Source: Mycolicibacterium rhodesiae
Lineage (GTDB): Bacteria; Actinomycetota; Actinomycetes; Mycobacteriales; Mycobacteriaceae
NCBI RefSeq assembly: GCF_002086695.1
Contig: NZ_MVIH01000017.1
Coordinates: 1-64,000, forward strand
Direction of reading: 5' to 3'
Length of the DNA: 64,000 bases
Shown here: one piece after another, positions 28,351-37,719 of the stretch
How the letters are laid out: every line of letters begins with the position of its first letter
Position numbering within the stretch: position 1 is the stretch's first letter
The notes under the pieces: model-generated
Databases searched by the model: none
What the model saw: the letters and a program-made list of their open reading frames with translations, nothing else
What the model was told of the DNA's origin: nothing
Program-made: the position numbers and the translations under genes

Positions 28351-28579
28351 GTGGCACCCTCGGGAATCACCGCGTCGTCCCACGCCCTTATCGCGGCGCG
28401 CATAGCGCGGCAGCCCGAGGGTCGAGGCCGGTTATCTGGACCGGCTCCGCGAGGGGCGGCGCAATTACTACCGCATCCGGGCCGATCGGCCCTTGCGGCA
28501 TCCCGTCGAACGTGGCCATCGCATCGGCGAGATCCTGGCGGTGCTGCACGAGCCAAAGGATCCCGACGGGGCGAGCTAG
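28351..28579 (+). pseudogene. Decayed winged-helix (ArsR/MarR-like) regulator
   Basis: Two pieces in different frames. From the GTG at 28351: ITASSHALIAARIARQPEG, like the first helix (xNHALVLLxIARxPE) of a small actinobacterial HTH family. From 28424 in another frame: EAGYLDRLREGRRNYYRIRA, then RPLRHPVERGHRIGEILAVL, the usual wing and C-terminal helix, ending at a TAG at 28577. The recognition-helix part (about 25-30 codons) is missing between them, and the frame is shifted. So this is a deletion-bearing relic. Its end overlaps the stop of the next gene. Confidence 0.6.
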
Positions 28580-29442
28580 GCGTCGAGCGCCAAATCCTTA
28601 CGGAAGCGCCGCATCCCGTCGATCTTGTCGGCAGTCGACGCGTCGGGCCCGGAGTAGAACATCCACGGCATCGTCACGATGCCGGTGATGCCCGCTGCCG
28701 CGGCGCGCTCGTAGTGCGGAATCGTGAACGCGTCGGTCAACGGGGTCAGGATCTCGTAACCGTCCATGCCGAGCCCGTTTTCGGCACGCAGCTCGCGTAG
28801 CTTGTCGACCCGCAAGATCGCCTGGTCCAGGCTGATCAGGTCGCCGATCCAACCGTCGAGCCGCGCCGCTCGCCGCAGCGCGATGTCAGACAGTCCCCCG
28901 CTGTAGATCGGGATGTGCGGCGGGGTCGGCATCATCTCCAGCCGAGGAGTCTTGTAGAACTCGCCGTCGAACTCGGTCCAGCCCGGCTGCCACAGCGCGC
29001 GCATCAGCTCGATCATCTCGTCGGTTCGCTTGCCGCGCTTGGCGAACTGCTGACCCATCAGGGTGAACTCTTCTTCGCACCAACCGACGCCGATGCCGAG
29101 TTCCACCCTGCCATCGGCCAGATATGCCGCAGTGCCAATGGATTTGGCCGCCGAATACGGATCGCGCATCCCGGGGATGTACACCGTCGTCACAAACTTG
29201 ATCTGCTGCGTGGCCTGCGCCAGCGCACCGACCAGCACCCACGGGTCTGGCCAGTCGGTGAACGGCTGCCAGCGTCGCTCGCCGTTCTTCGTGTACGGGT
29301 ACGGGGTGGACAGCGTTTCCAGGTTCACCACATGGTCTGGGATGCCGAGGCCCTCATAGCCCAGATCATCGGCGGCCTTCGCGATCTCGACGATCTCGCG
29401 GGTCTCCAGAAACGCAACGCTCACATAAAATTTCAAAGTCAT
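28576..29442 (-). CDS. LLM-class F420-dependent oxidoreductase (luciferase-like)
   Basis: 288 residues from the ATG at 29442. It has the luciferase-like monooxygenase fold: N-terminal MTLKFYVSVAFLETREIVEI, DLGYEGLGIPDHV, the loop GRVELGIGVGWCEEEFTLMG, and PRLEMMPTPPHIPIYSGG. In mycobacteria most members use coenzyme F420 rather than FMN. The substrate is unknown. Its start overlaps the stop of the thioesterase gene (ATGA), so the pair acts as one unit, perhaps in breakdown of an acyl-CoA-linked compound. Confidence 0.87.
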   Translation of the reverse strand: MTLKFYVSVAFLETREIVEIAKAADDLGYEGLGIPDHVVNLETLSTPYPYTKNGERRWQPFTDWPDPWVLVGALAQATQQIKFVTTVYIPGMRDPYSAAKSIGTAAYLADGRVELGIGVGWCEEEFTLMGQQFAKRGKRTDEMIELMRALWQPGWTEFDGEFYKTPRLEMMPTPPHIPIYSGGLSDIALRRAARLDGWIGDLISLDQAILRVDKLRELRAENGLGMDGYEILTPLTDAFTIPHYERAAAAGITGIVTMPWMFYSGPDASTADKIDGMRRFRKDLALDA

Positions 29443-30065
29443 CCCGCATCCCTCGCCCACGCCGGCATGATGAACACTCCTTCTGCTTCCACGGTCGGTC
29501 CCTGTGCGTCGGCGAGAAACCCGCGAGCGTAGGTCTTGTAGCCTTCGGTTCGTTCGTGCCACGCCTCACCGCGTAGCGGTCCCAGCGGTGTGCCCCGCAG
29601 ATATTTCAGCGTGATCGTGCCGGTGAACTTCGGCTTGCTGAGCTGACTGGTGGCGGCCTCGCCCAGGAGCTGGTCGAGCAGCAGCGCGCAGATGCCGCCG
29701 TGCACCAAGCCGGGCGGCCCCTCGTACACCGGCCCGAGAGTGAACTCGGTCCAGCACCTGCCGTCCTCGTGATGAGTGATCATCGGCGGAGCGAGCGGAT
29801 TGTGCCGCCCGACAGCCGGATTGCGCCACACCACGGGAAGCCCGGACTCCTCGTGGCGCAATATCCGCGGTCGGTCGGTCGGGGTGCGTTCGAGCATCTC
29901 GCTCACCTCGTCGATGGTCTGCCGGGCCCGCTGAATCGTCTCGGCGTCGGCCCCGCTGTGCAGGCTGGCGTCGATGAGCCTGCGCAACGCCTCCGCCAGC
30001 GGCTCGTGCAACGCCTCGACCCGGTCATGCTCGTCGGCGCTGATCACGCCAAACTCGAAATCCAT
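29439..30065 (-). CDS. PaaI-type hotdog thioesterase
   Basis: 208 residues. A helical N-terminal extension of about 90 residues precedes the hotdog domain with the active-site stretch GPPGLVHGGICALLLDQLLG (helix carrying the catalytic acidic residue) and TGTITLKYLRGTPLG. Family members hydrolyse acyl-CoA thioesters, often aryl-acetyl-CoA. It is coupled to the LLM oxidoreductase downstream and lies 26 bases after the glnE stop, all on the minus strand. It is an insertion between glnA1 and glnE relative to the M. tuberculosis order. Confidence 0.88.
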   Translation of the reverse strand: MDFEFGVISADEHDRVEALHEPLAEALRRLIDASLHSGADAETIQRARQTIDEVSEMLERTPTDRPRILRHEESGLPVVWRNPAVGRHNPLAPPMITHHEDGRCWTEFTLGPVYEGPPGLVHGGICALLLDQLLGEAATSQLSKPKFTGTITLKYLRGTPLGPLRGEAWHERTEGYKTYARGFLADAQGPTVEAEGVFIMPAWARDAG

Positions 30066-30091
30066 CCCCAGACCCTTAACTTCTCAGACCC

Positions 30092-33070
30092 TTAACTTCC
30101 GAACACCCTGAGCACCACGGCTTTTGCCCGCCGTGTCACCCGCAGGTAGTTGTCCAAAAACTCTCCGCCGTCGTCGTTGTGCCAGCCCGCGGCCACCGCG
30201 ACCGCGTTGAGCTGCCGTCCGGGCCCGGGCAGCTGGTCGGTCGGCTTGCCGCGGACCAGAACCAGCGCGTTGCGCGCGGCGGTCGCCGTCAGCCAGGCCT
30301 GACGCAACAGATCGACGTCGTCCTCGCCCAGCAGTTCGGCGGCGCCGATCGCGTCCAGCGTCTCCAGCGTCGAGGTGTTGTGCAGCGACGGAACCTCGTG
30401 GGCATGGCGCAGCTGCAGAAGCTGCACGGTCCACTCGACATCGGCCAGGCCGCCGCGTCCGAGCTTGGTGTGGGTGTTGGGGTCGGCGCCGCGTGGCAGC
30501 CGTTCGGCGTCCACCCGTGCCTTGACCCGCCGAATCTCCTGCACCGCTTCGGCCGACACTCCGCCGGCCGGGTAACGGGTCTTGTCTGCCATCAACACGA
30601 AACGCAGCCCCAGATCCAGATCACCGGCGACCGGGTGCGCGCGCAGCAGCGCCTGGACCTCCCATGGCTGCGCCCACTGCGCGTAGTACGCCTCGTACGA
30701 GGACAGCGTGCGCACCAGCGGACCCTGACGTCCTTCGGGCCGGAGGTTGGTGTCGACCTCCAAAGGCGGGTCGGCACTGGGGGTTCCGAGCAGCGCGCGC
30801 ACCTGCTCGGCGATCAGCACCGACCATTTGAGGGCGCGGGACTCCTCGACGCCGGGACCGGGCTCGCAGACGAACATCACGTCGGCGTCCGACCCGTAAC
30901 CCAGTTCCCTGCCCCCGAGCCGGCCCATCCCGATGACCGCGATCTTGGCAAGCGCCTCACCACCGTCACGGGTGTTCGCCCGCACCACCGCCTCCAGCGC
31001 CGACTGCAGCACCGCCACCCAGACCGAGGTCAGAGCCGCACAGACCTCGCGGACCTCGAGCATGCCGAGCAGATCCGCCGACGCCACCCGCGCCAGCTCG
31101 CGGCGACGCAAGGTGCGCGCGGCCGCAATGGCCCGCATCGGATCGACATGGCGGCCACTGGATGCGACCAACGCCCGGCCGACAACCTCCGGGTCGACGT
31201 CGAGCAGCTTGGGACCGGACGGACCATCGGCGTACTGCTGAATGACCTCCGGCGCCCGCATCAACAGCTCCGGCACGTAGGCCGACGTTCCCAGCACCCG
31301 CATCAGACGTTTGGCCACCGCGCTCTCGTCACGCAACGTGGCCAGATACCAACGCTGTTCGGCCATCGCCTCGCTGATCCGCCGATAGGCCAGCAGCCCC
31401 CGGTCCGGATCGGGAGTGTCCGACAACCAGTCCAGCAGCCGGGGCAACAGCACCGACTGCACCCGGCCGCGCCGGCCACTCTGGTTGACCAGCGCACTGA
31501 GGTGGGTCAACGCGGTCTGCGGGCCCTCGTACCCCAGCGCCGCCAGCTGCCGTTCGGCGGCCTCCGGGCTCAAGCCTGCCGCAAGGCCTTCCACCGACGG
31601 GCCGACCGATTCCAGCAGCGGTTGATAGAAGAGCTTGGCGTGCAACCGCGACACCCGCACGTTCTGGCGCTTGAGCTCCTCGCGCAGCACGCCCAGCGAA
31701 TCGTGGGTGCCGTCCGGCCGGATGTGTGCCGCCCGCGCCAGCCAGCGCAGCGACTCCTCGTCGTCCGGCGGCGGCAGCGTGTGAGTTCGCTTGAGACGCT
31801 GCAACTGCAGTCGATGTTCGAGCAGCCGCAGGAATTCGTACGACGCAGTCAGGTTGGCGGCATCATCGCGCCCGACATAGCCACCGGCAGCCAAGGCCGC
31901 CAGTGCGGGGACGGTCGAGGAGACGTGCAGTGACTCGTCGGTTCGCCCGTGCACCAATTGCAGGAGCTGGACCGCGAATTCGACGTCACGAAGCCCGCCC
32001 GTCCCGAGCTTGATCTCGCGGTCGCGGAGGTCGGCAGGCACCAGCGCCTCCACCCGCCGCCGCATGGCCTGCACCTCGGGTACGAAATCCTCACGCTCGC
32101 AGGCACTCCACACCATCGGCATGATGGCCGCCATGTACTGCTCCCCCAGCTCGGCGTCCCCGACCGCCGGCCTGGCTTTGAGCAGTGCCTGGAACTCCCA
32201 GGTCTTGGCCCAGCGCTGGTAGTACGCGAGGTGCGATTCCAGGGTCCGCACCAGGGCGCCCTGCTTGCCTTCCGGCCGCAGGCCGGCGTCGACCTCGAAG
32301 AAGGTGTCCGACGCCAGCCGGATCATCTCCCCGGCAACCCGGGTGCTCACCGAATCGGCGTCCTCACCGACGAAGATGACGTCGACGTCGCTGACGTAGT
32401 TCAGTTCGCGCGCACCGCATTTGCCCATCGCGATGACGGCAAGCCGCGGTGGCTCAGCGCCGTCCTTGCACACCGTCGCGCTCGCCACCTTCAGCGCAGC
32501 ACCCATGGCGGCGTCGGCGATGTCGGCCAGATGTTCGCCGATCGTGGAGAACGCAGGCACCGGCTCGTTCTCCACCGTGGAGGCCGTATCGAGGGCGGCC
32601 AGGACCAGCAACCGGTCCCGATAGAGGACGCGCAGCGCCGGCATGATCGTCATTGGGTCCGTACCGAATTCGGCGATGCGGTCGTCGAACAGGCGCCGCA
32701 GTTCGGCGGGCTCGGGCAGCGTGACGTCACCGGAGAGCAGGTGCCACGACTGAGGGTTGGCCACCAGGTGGTCACCCAAGGCCAGCGACGAGCCGATCAC
32801 CGCGAACAACCGGCCGCGCAGACCGCGATCCTTCAGCAGCGCGGAATTGAGCTGTGGCCAGTCGTCATCCAGCGCATCGGCCAGCCGGACCATCGTCTGC
32901 AGGGCGGAGTCAGAATCGGGTGCACGCGACAGCGACCACAACAGCTCGACGTGGTCGTCGGTATCCCAGCCCAGCCTGGCCAGGTCGGCAGCCGCAGATG
33001 GCTCGACCAGACCGAGCCGACCCACACTGGGTACGCGCGGGCGCTGCGTCGCTGGTTTGGCCACGTGCAC
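30092..33070 (-). CDS. glnE: Glutamine synthetase adenylyltransferase/deadenylylase
   Basis: 992 residues, normal for GlnE, from a GTG at 33070. It has two nucleotidyltransferase domains: the N-terminal removing domain with ELNYVSDVDVIFVGED and the C-terminal adding domain with ELGYGSDADVMFVCEP, each with the two acidic metal ligands. Between them is the helical regulatory part. It adds or removes AMP on Tyr406 of GlnA1 to switch the enzyme off or on with nitrogen supply. glnA2 lies 24 bases upstream on the same strand. Confidence 0.96.
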   Translation of the reverse strand: MHVAKPATQRPRVPSVGRLGLVEPSAAADLARLGWDTDDHVELLWSLSRAPDSDSALQTMVRLADALDDDWPQLNSALLKDRGLRGRLFAVIGSSLALGDHLVANPQSWHLLSGDVTLPEPAELRRLFDDRIAEFGTDPMTIMPALRVLYRDRLLVLAALDTASTVENEPVPAFSTIGEHLADIADAAMGAALKVASATVCKDGAEPPRLAVIAMGKCGARELNYVSDVDVIFVGEDADSVSTRVAGEMIRLASDTFFEVDAGLRPEGKQGALVRTLESHLAYYQRWAKTWEFQALLKARPAVGDAELGEQYMAAIMPMVWSACEREDFVPEVQAMRRRVEALVPADLRDREIKLGTGGLRDVEFAVQLLQLVHGRTDESLHVSSTVPALAALAAGGYVGRDDAANLTASYEFLRLLEHRLQLQRLKRTHTLPPPDDEESLRWLARAAHIRPDGTHDSLGVLREELKRQNVRVSRLHAKLFYQPLLESVGPSVEGLAAGLSPEAAERQLAALGYEGPQTALTHLSALVNQSGRRGRVQSVLLPRLLDWLSDTPDPDRGLLAYRRISEAMAEQRWYLATLRDESAVAKRLMRVLGTSAYVPELLMRAPEVIQQYADGPSGPKLLDVDPEVVGRALVASSGRHVDPMRAIAAARTLRRRELARVASADLLGMLEVREVCAALTSVWVAVLQSALEAVVRANTRDGGEALAKIAVIGMGRLGGRELGYGSDADVMFVCEPGPGVEESRALKWSVLIAEQVRALLGTPSADPPLEVDTNLRPEGRQGPLVRTLSSYEAYYAQWAQPWEVQALLRAHPVAGDLDLGLRFVLMADKTRYPAGGVSAEAVQEIRRVKARVDAERLPRGADPNTHTKLGRGGLADVEWTVQLLQLRHAHEVPSLHNTSTLETLDAIGAAELLGEDDVDLLRQAWLTATAARNALVLVRGKPTDQLPGPGRQLNAVAVAAGWHNDDGGEFLDNYLRVTRRAKAVVLRVFGS

Positions 33071-33094
33071 GACGTTAGCGCACGGATAGACCGG

Positions 33095-34435
33095 CTAAAG
33101 AGACAGATAAGCCTTCAGTTCGTACGGCGTGACATTGCTGCGGTACTCCTCCCACTCCGCGCGCTTGTTGCGCAGGAAGTAGTCGAAGACGTGCTCGCCC
33201 AACGCCTCGGCGACCAGCTCGGAGCTCTCCATCTCCTGCAGGGCAATACCCAGGCTGGACGGTAGCTCGCGATAACCCATCGCGCGGCGCTCCTCAGGGG
33301 TTAGCGTCCACACGTTGTCCTCGGCCTGCGGGCCAAGCACGTAGTTCTTCTCGATACCGCGCAGCCCGGCCGCCAGCAGCACCGCGAACGTCAGATACGG
33401 GTTGCAGGCGGAGTCGGGGCTGCGTACCTCGATGCGACGCGAGGACGCCTTGCTCGGGGTGTACATCGGCACCCGCACCAGCGCGGAGCGGTTGGACGCC
33501 CCCCACGACGCCGCGGTCGGCGCCTCGCCACCGTGCACCAGCCGTTTGTAGGAGTTGACCCATTGGTTGGTGATCGCGCTGATCTCGCTGGCGTGCTCGA
33601 GGATCCCGGCGATGAACGACTTCGCGACGTCGGACAGCTGCAGCGGATCGTCGGGACTGTGGAAGGCGTTGTTCTCACCCTCGAACAGGCTCATGTGGGT
33701 GTGCATCGCCGAGCCCGGATACTCGGCGAACGGCTTCGGCATGAACGACGCTCGCACGCCCTCGCCGAGCGCGACCTCCTTGACGAGGTAGCGGAACGTC
33801 ATCACGTTGTCGGCCATCGACAGGGCATCGGCGTAGCGCAGGTCGATCTCCTGCTGGCCGGGCGCGCCCTCGTGGTGGCTGAATTCCACCGAGATGCCCA
33901 TCTGCTCCAGCGCGTCGATGGCGTGGCGGCGGAAGTTCGGCGCCGAATCGTGCACGGCCTGATCGAAGTAGCCGCCGTTGTCGGCGGGGACCGGAGCCGA
34001 GCCGTCGTAGGGGCCGGGCTCGAGCAGGAAGAACTCGATCTCGGGGTGCACATAGCAGGAGAAGCCGAGGTCGCTCGCCTTGGCGAGCTGACGCCGCAAC
34101 ACATGGCGGCTGTCGGCCCAGGACGGCGAGCCGTCGGGCATTGTGATGTCGCAGAACATCCGCGCCGAGTGATGCTGGCCCGCACTGGTGGTCCACGGCA
34201 GCACCTGGAACGTCGACGGATCCGGGCGCGCGACGGTATCGGATTCGAAGACCCGCGCGAAGCCCTCGATCGACGATCCGTCGAAGCCGATACCCTCTTC
34301 GAACGCGCCTTCCAGCTCGGCGGGCGCGATCGCGACCGACTTGAGGAAGCCGAGCACGTCGGTGAACCACAGCCGGACGAACCGGATATCGCGTTCCTCC
34401 AGCGTGCGCAGCACAAATTCCTTCTGGCGGTCCAT
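33095..34435 (-). CDS. glnA2: Glutamine synthetase, second type (GlnA2)
   Basis: 446 residues, shorter than GlnA1 and typical of GlnA2. It has FTDVLGFLKSVAI, FDGSSIEGFARVFESD, the metal-site YVHPEIEFFLLEPG, SAMHTHMSLFEGENNAF and VNSYKRLVHGGEAP. No tyrosine matches the GlnA1 adenylylation loop, which reads AEDNVWTLTPEERRAMGY here, so GlnE control is unlikely. It sits next to glnE on the same strand. In M. tuberculosis it is dispensable for growth in culture. Confidence 0.95.
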   Translation of the reverse strand: MDRQKEFVLRTLEERDIRFVRLWFTDVLGFLKSVAIAPAELEGAFEEGIGFDGSSIEGFARVFESDTVARPDPSTFQVLPWTTSAGQHHSARMFCDITMPDGSPSWADSRHVLRRQLAKASDLGFSCYVHPEIEFFLLEPGPYDGSAPVPADNGGYFDQAVHDSAPNFRRHAIDALEQMGISVEFSHHEGAPGQQEIDLRYADALSMADNVMTFRYLVKEVALGEGVRASFMPKPFAEYPGSAMHTHMSLFEGENNAFHSPDDPLQLSDVAKSFIAGILEHASEISAITNQWVNSYKRLVHGGEAPTAASWGASNRSALVRVPMYTPSKASSRRIEVRSPDSACNPYLTFAVLLAAGLRGIEKNYVLGPQAEDNVWTLTPEERRAMGYRELPSSLGIALQEMESSELVAEALGEHVFDYFLRNKRAEWEEYRSNVTPYELKAYLSL

Positions 34436-34458
34436 GAATGCGAGCGTATGCAGCGGGT

Positions 34459-34474
34459 GTTAATTCCGTGTTAC
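34459..34474 (-). promoter_or_regulatory. Possible single GlnR half-pair before glnA2
   Basis: On the minus strand GTAAC-N6-TTAAC, 24 bases upstream of the glnA2 ATG. The spacing is that of a GlnR a-b pair and the first half is perfect; the second matches only AAC. No second pair follows, so this is weak. Confidence 0.25.
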
Positions 34475-34493
34475 GGCGCTGCTGCAGTCGTCA

Positions 34494-36035
34494 TCAGCAG
34501 CGCAGATTGCCCGGCACGGTCTGGTCGACGAAGTAGTTCACGATCGCCGAGTCGACGCACCGGTTCCCGTTGAACACGGCGGTGTGCTGGGTGCCGTCGA
34601 AGGTGATCAACGGTGCGTTGAGTTCCCGCGCCAGGTTGACCCCCGCCTCGTACGGCGTGGCGGGATCGTGAGTCGTGGAGACGACGACGACGCTCCCGGG
34701 CGGAGCGGGCGTGGCGGGGTGCGGCGCCGAGGTCGGCGGCACCGGCCAGAACGCGCAGATGTCGCGGGGCGCCAGACCAGTGAACTGGCCGTAGGACTGG
34801 AACGGCGCCAACTCGCGCGTGCGGCGGTCGATGTCGGCCCACGTCGCCGAGTCGGTCGGAGTGGGGCCGTCGACGCAGCGGACGGCGTTGAACGCGTCCT
34901 GCCCGTTGCTGTAGTGGCCGTAGGGGTCGCGACCCTCGTATTCGTCGGCCAGCATCAGCAGGTCACCGGCGTCGGTCTTGCGCTGCAACCCCAACAGCCC
35001 GCTGGTGAGGAACTTCCAGTACTGCGGGGTGTACAGCGCGTTGAACGTGCCGGTGATGGCGTCCTGATAGCTCAAGCCGCGCGGGTCGGATGTCTTGCCC
35101 GGCTTGGTCACCAGCGGATCGACCAGTTGGTGGTACCGGTCCACCCAGTGCGCCGGATCGGTGCCGAGCGGGCAGCCCGCCGACTTCGCGCAGTCGGCGG
35201 CGTAGTCGTTGAATGCCACCTGGAAGCCGGTCATCTGCTCGATGATCGAGTCGACCGCGTTCTGGGCGGGATCGATTGCCCCGTCCAGAACCATCGTGCG
35301 AACCCGGTCAGGGAACTTCTCCAGGTACGCGGTGCCCAGCTCGGTGCCGTAGCTGAATCCGAGGTAATTGATCTGGTCGTCGCCGAGGACCTGGCGGACG
35401 GTGTCCATATCCTTTGCGGCCGAATCGGTTCCGACGCCGGCAAGGAACGCGGTACCCATCTTGTCCGCGCATTCCTTGACGTAGTCGCGGTTGATCTGTT
35501 CGATCGCGGCCACCCCGGCGGGGCTGTAGTCGACCATCGGATTCTTGCGCCAGGCGTCGAACTGGGCGTCGGTGCGGCAGCGCACCGACGGCGTCGAGTA
35601 GCCGACTCCCCGCGGGTCGAATCCCACGATGTCGAAGTGCTCGGCGATCGGGCTGCCGGCCAACGCGAACGCCATTCCGGCGGCCGAGTCGACCGCAGAC
35701 GCGCCGGGTCCACCCGGGTTGACGAACAGCGCACCGATGCGCTGGCCACTGGCCGGGACCTTGATGACCGCCAACTGTGCTTGTGGCCCAGTCGGATCGG
35801 CGGCGGTGATCGGCACGGGCACGGCGGTGCACTGCGCGCTCGGGAGGTCGTGAGCGTTGTCGCCCAGGAAGCGCTGGCAGCTTCCCCACGTAACTTGTGG
35901 CGCTGTCGTCTGACCGGCTCCGGGGTTCGGGGCGGCAACGGCCGGCGGGGCCATGACACCGGCCGCCAGCGAAACACAGAGTGAACCCAAGAACGCAGCC
36001 GAGCCGAGCCGGCTCGTGCGTTGCATGGCGATCAT
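34494..36035 (-). CDS. Secreted serine protease/esterase of the Hip1-TAP family (Rv2223c-like)
   Basis: 513 residues from the ATG at 36035 (GGGAC just upstream); ATG at 36026 also possible. A Sec signal peptide ends near APPAVAAP. The alpha/beta-hydrolase core has NPGGPGASAV (oxyanion), the nucleophile Ser in YLGFSYGTELG, Asp in HDPATPYEAG and His in DGTQHTAVF; a lid domain and a TAP-like C-terminal domain with paired cysteines complete it. It is a tandem paralog of the next gene upstream but lacks its lipobox, so it should be released rather than anchored. Confidence 0.9.
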   Translation of the reverse strand: MIAMQRTSRLGSAAFLGSLCVSLAAGVMAPPAVAAPNPGAGQTTAPQVTWGSCQRFLGDNAHDLPSAQCTAVPVPITAADPTGPQAQLAVIKVPASGQRIGALFVNPGGPGASAVDSAAGMAFALAGSPIAEHFDIVGFDPRGVGYSTPSVRCRTDAQFDAWRKNPMVDYSPAGVAAIEQINRDYVKECADKMGTAFLAGVGTDSAAKDMDTVRQVLGDDQINYLGFSYGTELGTAYLEKFPDRVRTMVLDGAIDPAQNAVDSIIEQMTGFQVAFNDYAADCAKSAGCPLGTDPAHWVDRYHQLVDPLVTKPGKTSDPRGLSYQDAITGTFNALYTPQYWKFLTSGLLGLQRKTDAGDLLMLADEYEGRDPYGHYSNGQDAFNAVRCVDGPTPTDSATWADIDRRTRELAPFQSYGQFTGLAPRDICAFWPVPPTSAPHPATPAPPGSVVVVSTTHDPATPYEAGVNLARELNAPLITFDGTQHTAVFNGNRCVDSAIVNYFVDQTVPGNLRC

Positions 36036-36117
36036 CGTCCCATGGCCGCGCGGTCGGTATGACCGCGAGCGGGTCACACTCCGATCTCAGATGCGATCAA
36101 ACAGCGGGTATTTGGTA

Positions 36118-37662
36118 TCAGCACGTGGCACCGGGCGGCGGCAGCTTCAGGTCGACGAGATATGCGGCGGCGTAATGGTCCACGCAGGTGTTGCCCTGGA
36201 AGACCACCGTGTGCTGAGTTCCGTTGAAGGTCAGCAGCGCTCCGCCGAGCTGCTTGGCCAAGTCGACGCCCGCCTGATACGGCGTCGCCGGATCGTTGGT
36301 CGTCGAGACCACCAGAACCGGCGGCAGTCCTGGCGCCTTGACCGCGTGCGGCGTGCTGGTCGGCGGCACCGGCCAGAAGGCACAGGTGCTCAGCGGAGCG
36401 TGCCCGGTGAAGTCGCCGTAGCTCATGAACGGCGCGACCTCGCGCATCTTCTTGTCTTCCTCGATCACCTTTTGACGGTCGGTGATCGGCGGCTGATCCA
36501 CACAGTTGACCGCGATCCGGGCGTCGGTGGCGTTGGTGTAGTGGCCCTTGGCATCCCGGCGCATGTACATGTCGGCCAGCGCCAGCATGGTGTCGCCGCG
36601 GCCGTTGGTCATCTCGGTGAGGCCCTGGGTCAGGTGCCGCCACAGATTCGGCGAATAGAGCGCCATGATCGTGCCGATGATCGCGTCGCTGTAACCCAGG
36701 CCGCGCGGATCGGAGGTCGGCAGCGGCTTGTCGACCAGCGGGTCCACCAGGCTGCGGTAGACGTCCACAGCCTTGGCGGGGTCGTTGCCCAGCGGGCAGC
36801 TCGGGTCCTTGGCGCAGTCGGCGGCATAGTCGTTGAAGGCCTGCTGGAATGCCGCGGCCTGATCGATGTCGGCCTGGATCGGGTCGGCATTGGGATCGAC
36901 GGCACCGTCGAGGATCATCGCCCGGACCTTGTCCGGGAACTCCTCGGCGTACGCCGAGCCGATCCGGGTGCCATAGGAGTAGCCGAGGTAGGTGAGCTTG
37001 TCGTCGCCGACGGCGGCGCGCAACGCATCCAGATCCTTGGCGACGTTGGCGGTGCCGACGTTCTCCAGGAAGTCCTTGCCCATCTTGTCGACGCAGCGCT
37101 GGACGAAGGCCTTGGTCTCATTCTCGATGTGCTCGACGCCCTTGGGGCTGTAGTCGACCTGCGGATCGGCCCGCAGGCGATCGTTGTCGGCATCGGAGTT
37201 GCACCACAGCGCCGGGGTCGACGAGCCGACACCGCGCGGGTCGAAGCCGACCATGTCGAAGCTCTGCCGCACAGTGCTGGGCAGGTTCTCCACGATGCTG
37301 GATGCGGCCTCGATGCCGGATTCGCCCGGGCCGCCCGGGTTGATGATGAGGGAGCCGATCTTCTGGCCGGTCGCCGGGAAGCGGATCAGGGCCAGCGTCG
37401 CCGCCGGGCCGTCCGGCTTGGCGTAGTCGACGGGCACGGCGATCTTGCCGCACTCGGCTCCGGCCGGGATCGGCAGCGCGTTGCCACCGCCGCCACCGGC
37501 CACCCGGCACGGGCCCCACTGCACGGGTTGCCCTACCTGCGGTCCGGCGAGCACGGCCATCCCCGACACCGTGGAACTGCAGCCGGCGCTCACGACGAGC
37601 GCGGCCACGGCGGGGAGCACCAGGGTGGTGCGGACAGCGCGTGATCTCCGGTCAAGCCTCAT
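36118..37662 (-). CDS. caeA: Hip1/CaeA-type serine protease lipoprotein
   Basis: 514 residues from the ATG at 37662. The signal peptide ends in a lipobox (VVSAGC). The body follows M. tuberculosis Hip1 (Rv2224c) closely: FPATGQKIGSLIINPGGPGE, nucleophile Ser in YLGYSYGTRIGS, DPATPYQAG and GTQHTVVFQG for Asp and His, and the conserved WCNSDADNDRL. Hip1 is an envelope serine protease that cleaves GroEL2 and shapes host immune responses in M. tuberculosis; in a non-pathogen the same enzyme would serve envelope maintenance. It lies 82 bases upstream of its paralog. Confidence 0.93.
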   Translation of the reverse strand: MRLDRRSRAVRTTLVLPAVAALVVSAGCSSTVSGMAVLAGPQVGQPVQWGPCRVAGGGGGNALPIPAGAECGKIAVPVDYAKPDGPAATLALIRFPATGQKIGSLIINPGGPGESGIEAASSIVENLPSTVRQSFDMVGFDPRGVGSSTPALWCNSDADNDRLRADPQVDYSPKGVEHIENETKAFVQRCVDKMGKDFLENVGTANVAKDLDALRAAVGDDKLTYLGYSYGTRIGSAYAEEFPDKVRAMILDGAVDPNADPIQADIDQAAAFQQAFNDYAADCAKDPSCPLGNDPAKAVDVYRSLVDPLVDKPLPTSDPRGLGYSDAIIGTIMALYSPNLWRHLTQGLTEMTNGRGDTMLALADMYMRRDAKGHYTNATDARIAVNCVDQPPITDRQKVIEEDKKMREVAPFMSYGDFTGHAPLSTCAFWPVPPTSTPHAVKAPGLPPVLVVSTTNDPATPYQAGVDLAKQLGGALLTFNGTQHTVVFQGNTCVDHYAAAYLVDLKLPPPGATC

Positions 37663-37719
37663 GGCAAACATGCTGCCATGCTCGGCGGGGGTGCCTTGCA
37701 CACCGACCCGCCCAACAGC

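Noticed and set aside
28221..28556. 111-residue minus-strand open frame in the relic region
   Set aside because: Arginine-rich without a family pattern; the other minus frame and the plus frames carry the recognisable protein pieces.
30179..31933. 584-residue plus-strand open frame opposite glnE
   Set aside because: Rich in Arg, Gln, His and Gly without motifs; antisense shadow of glnE.
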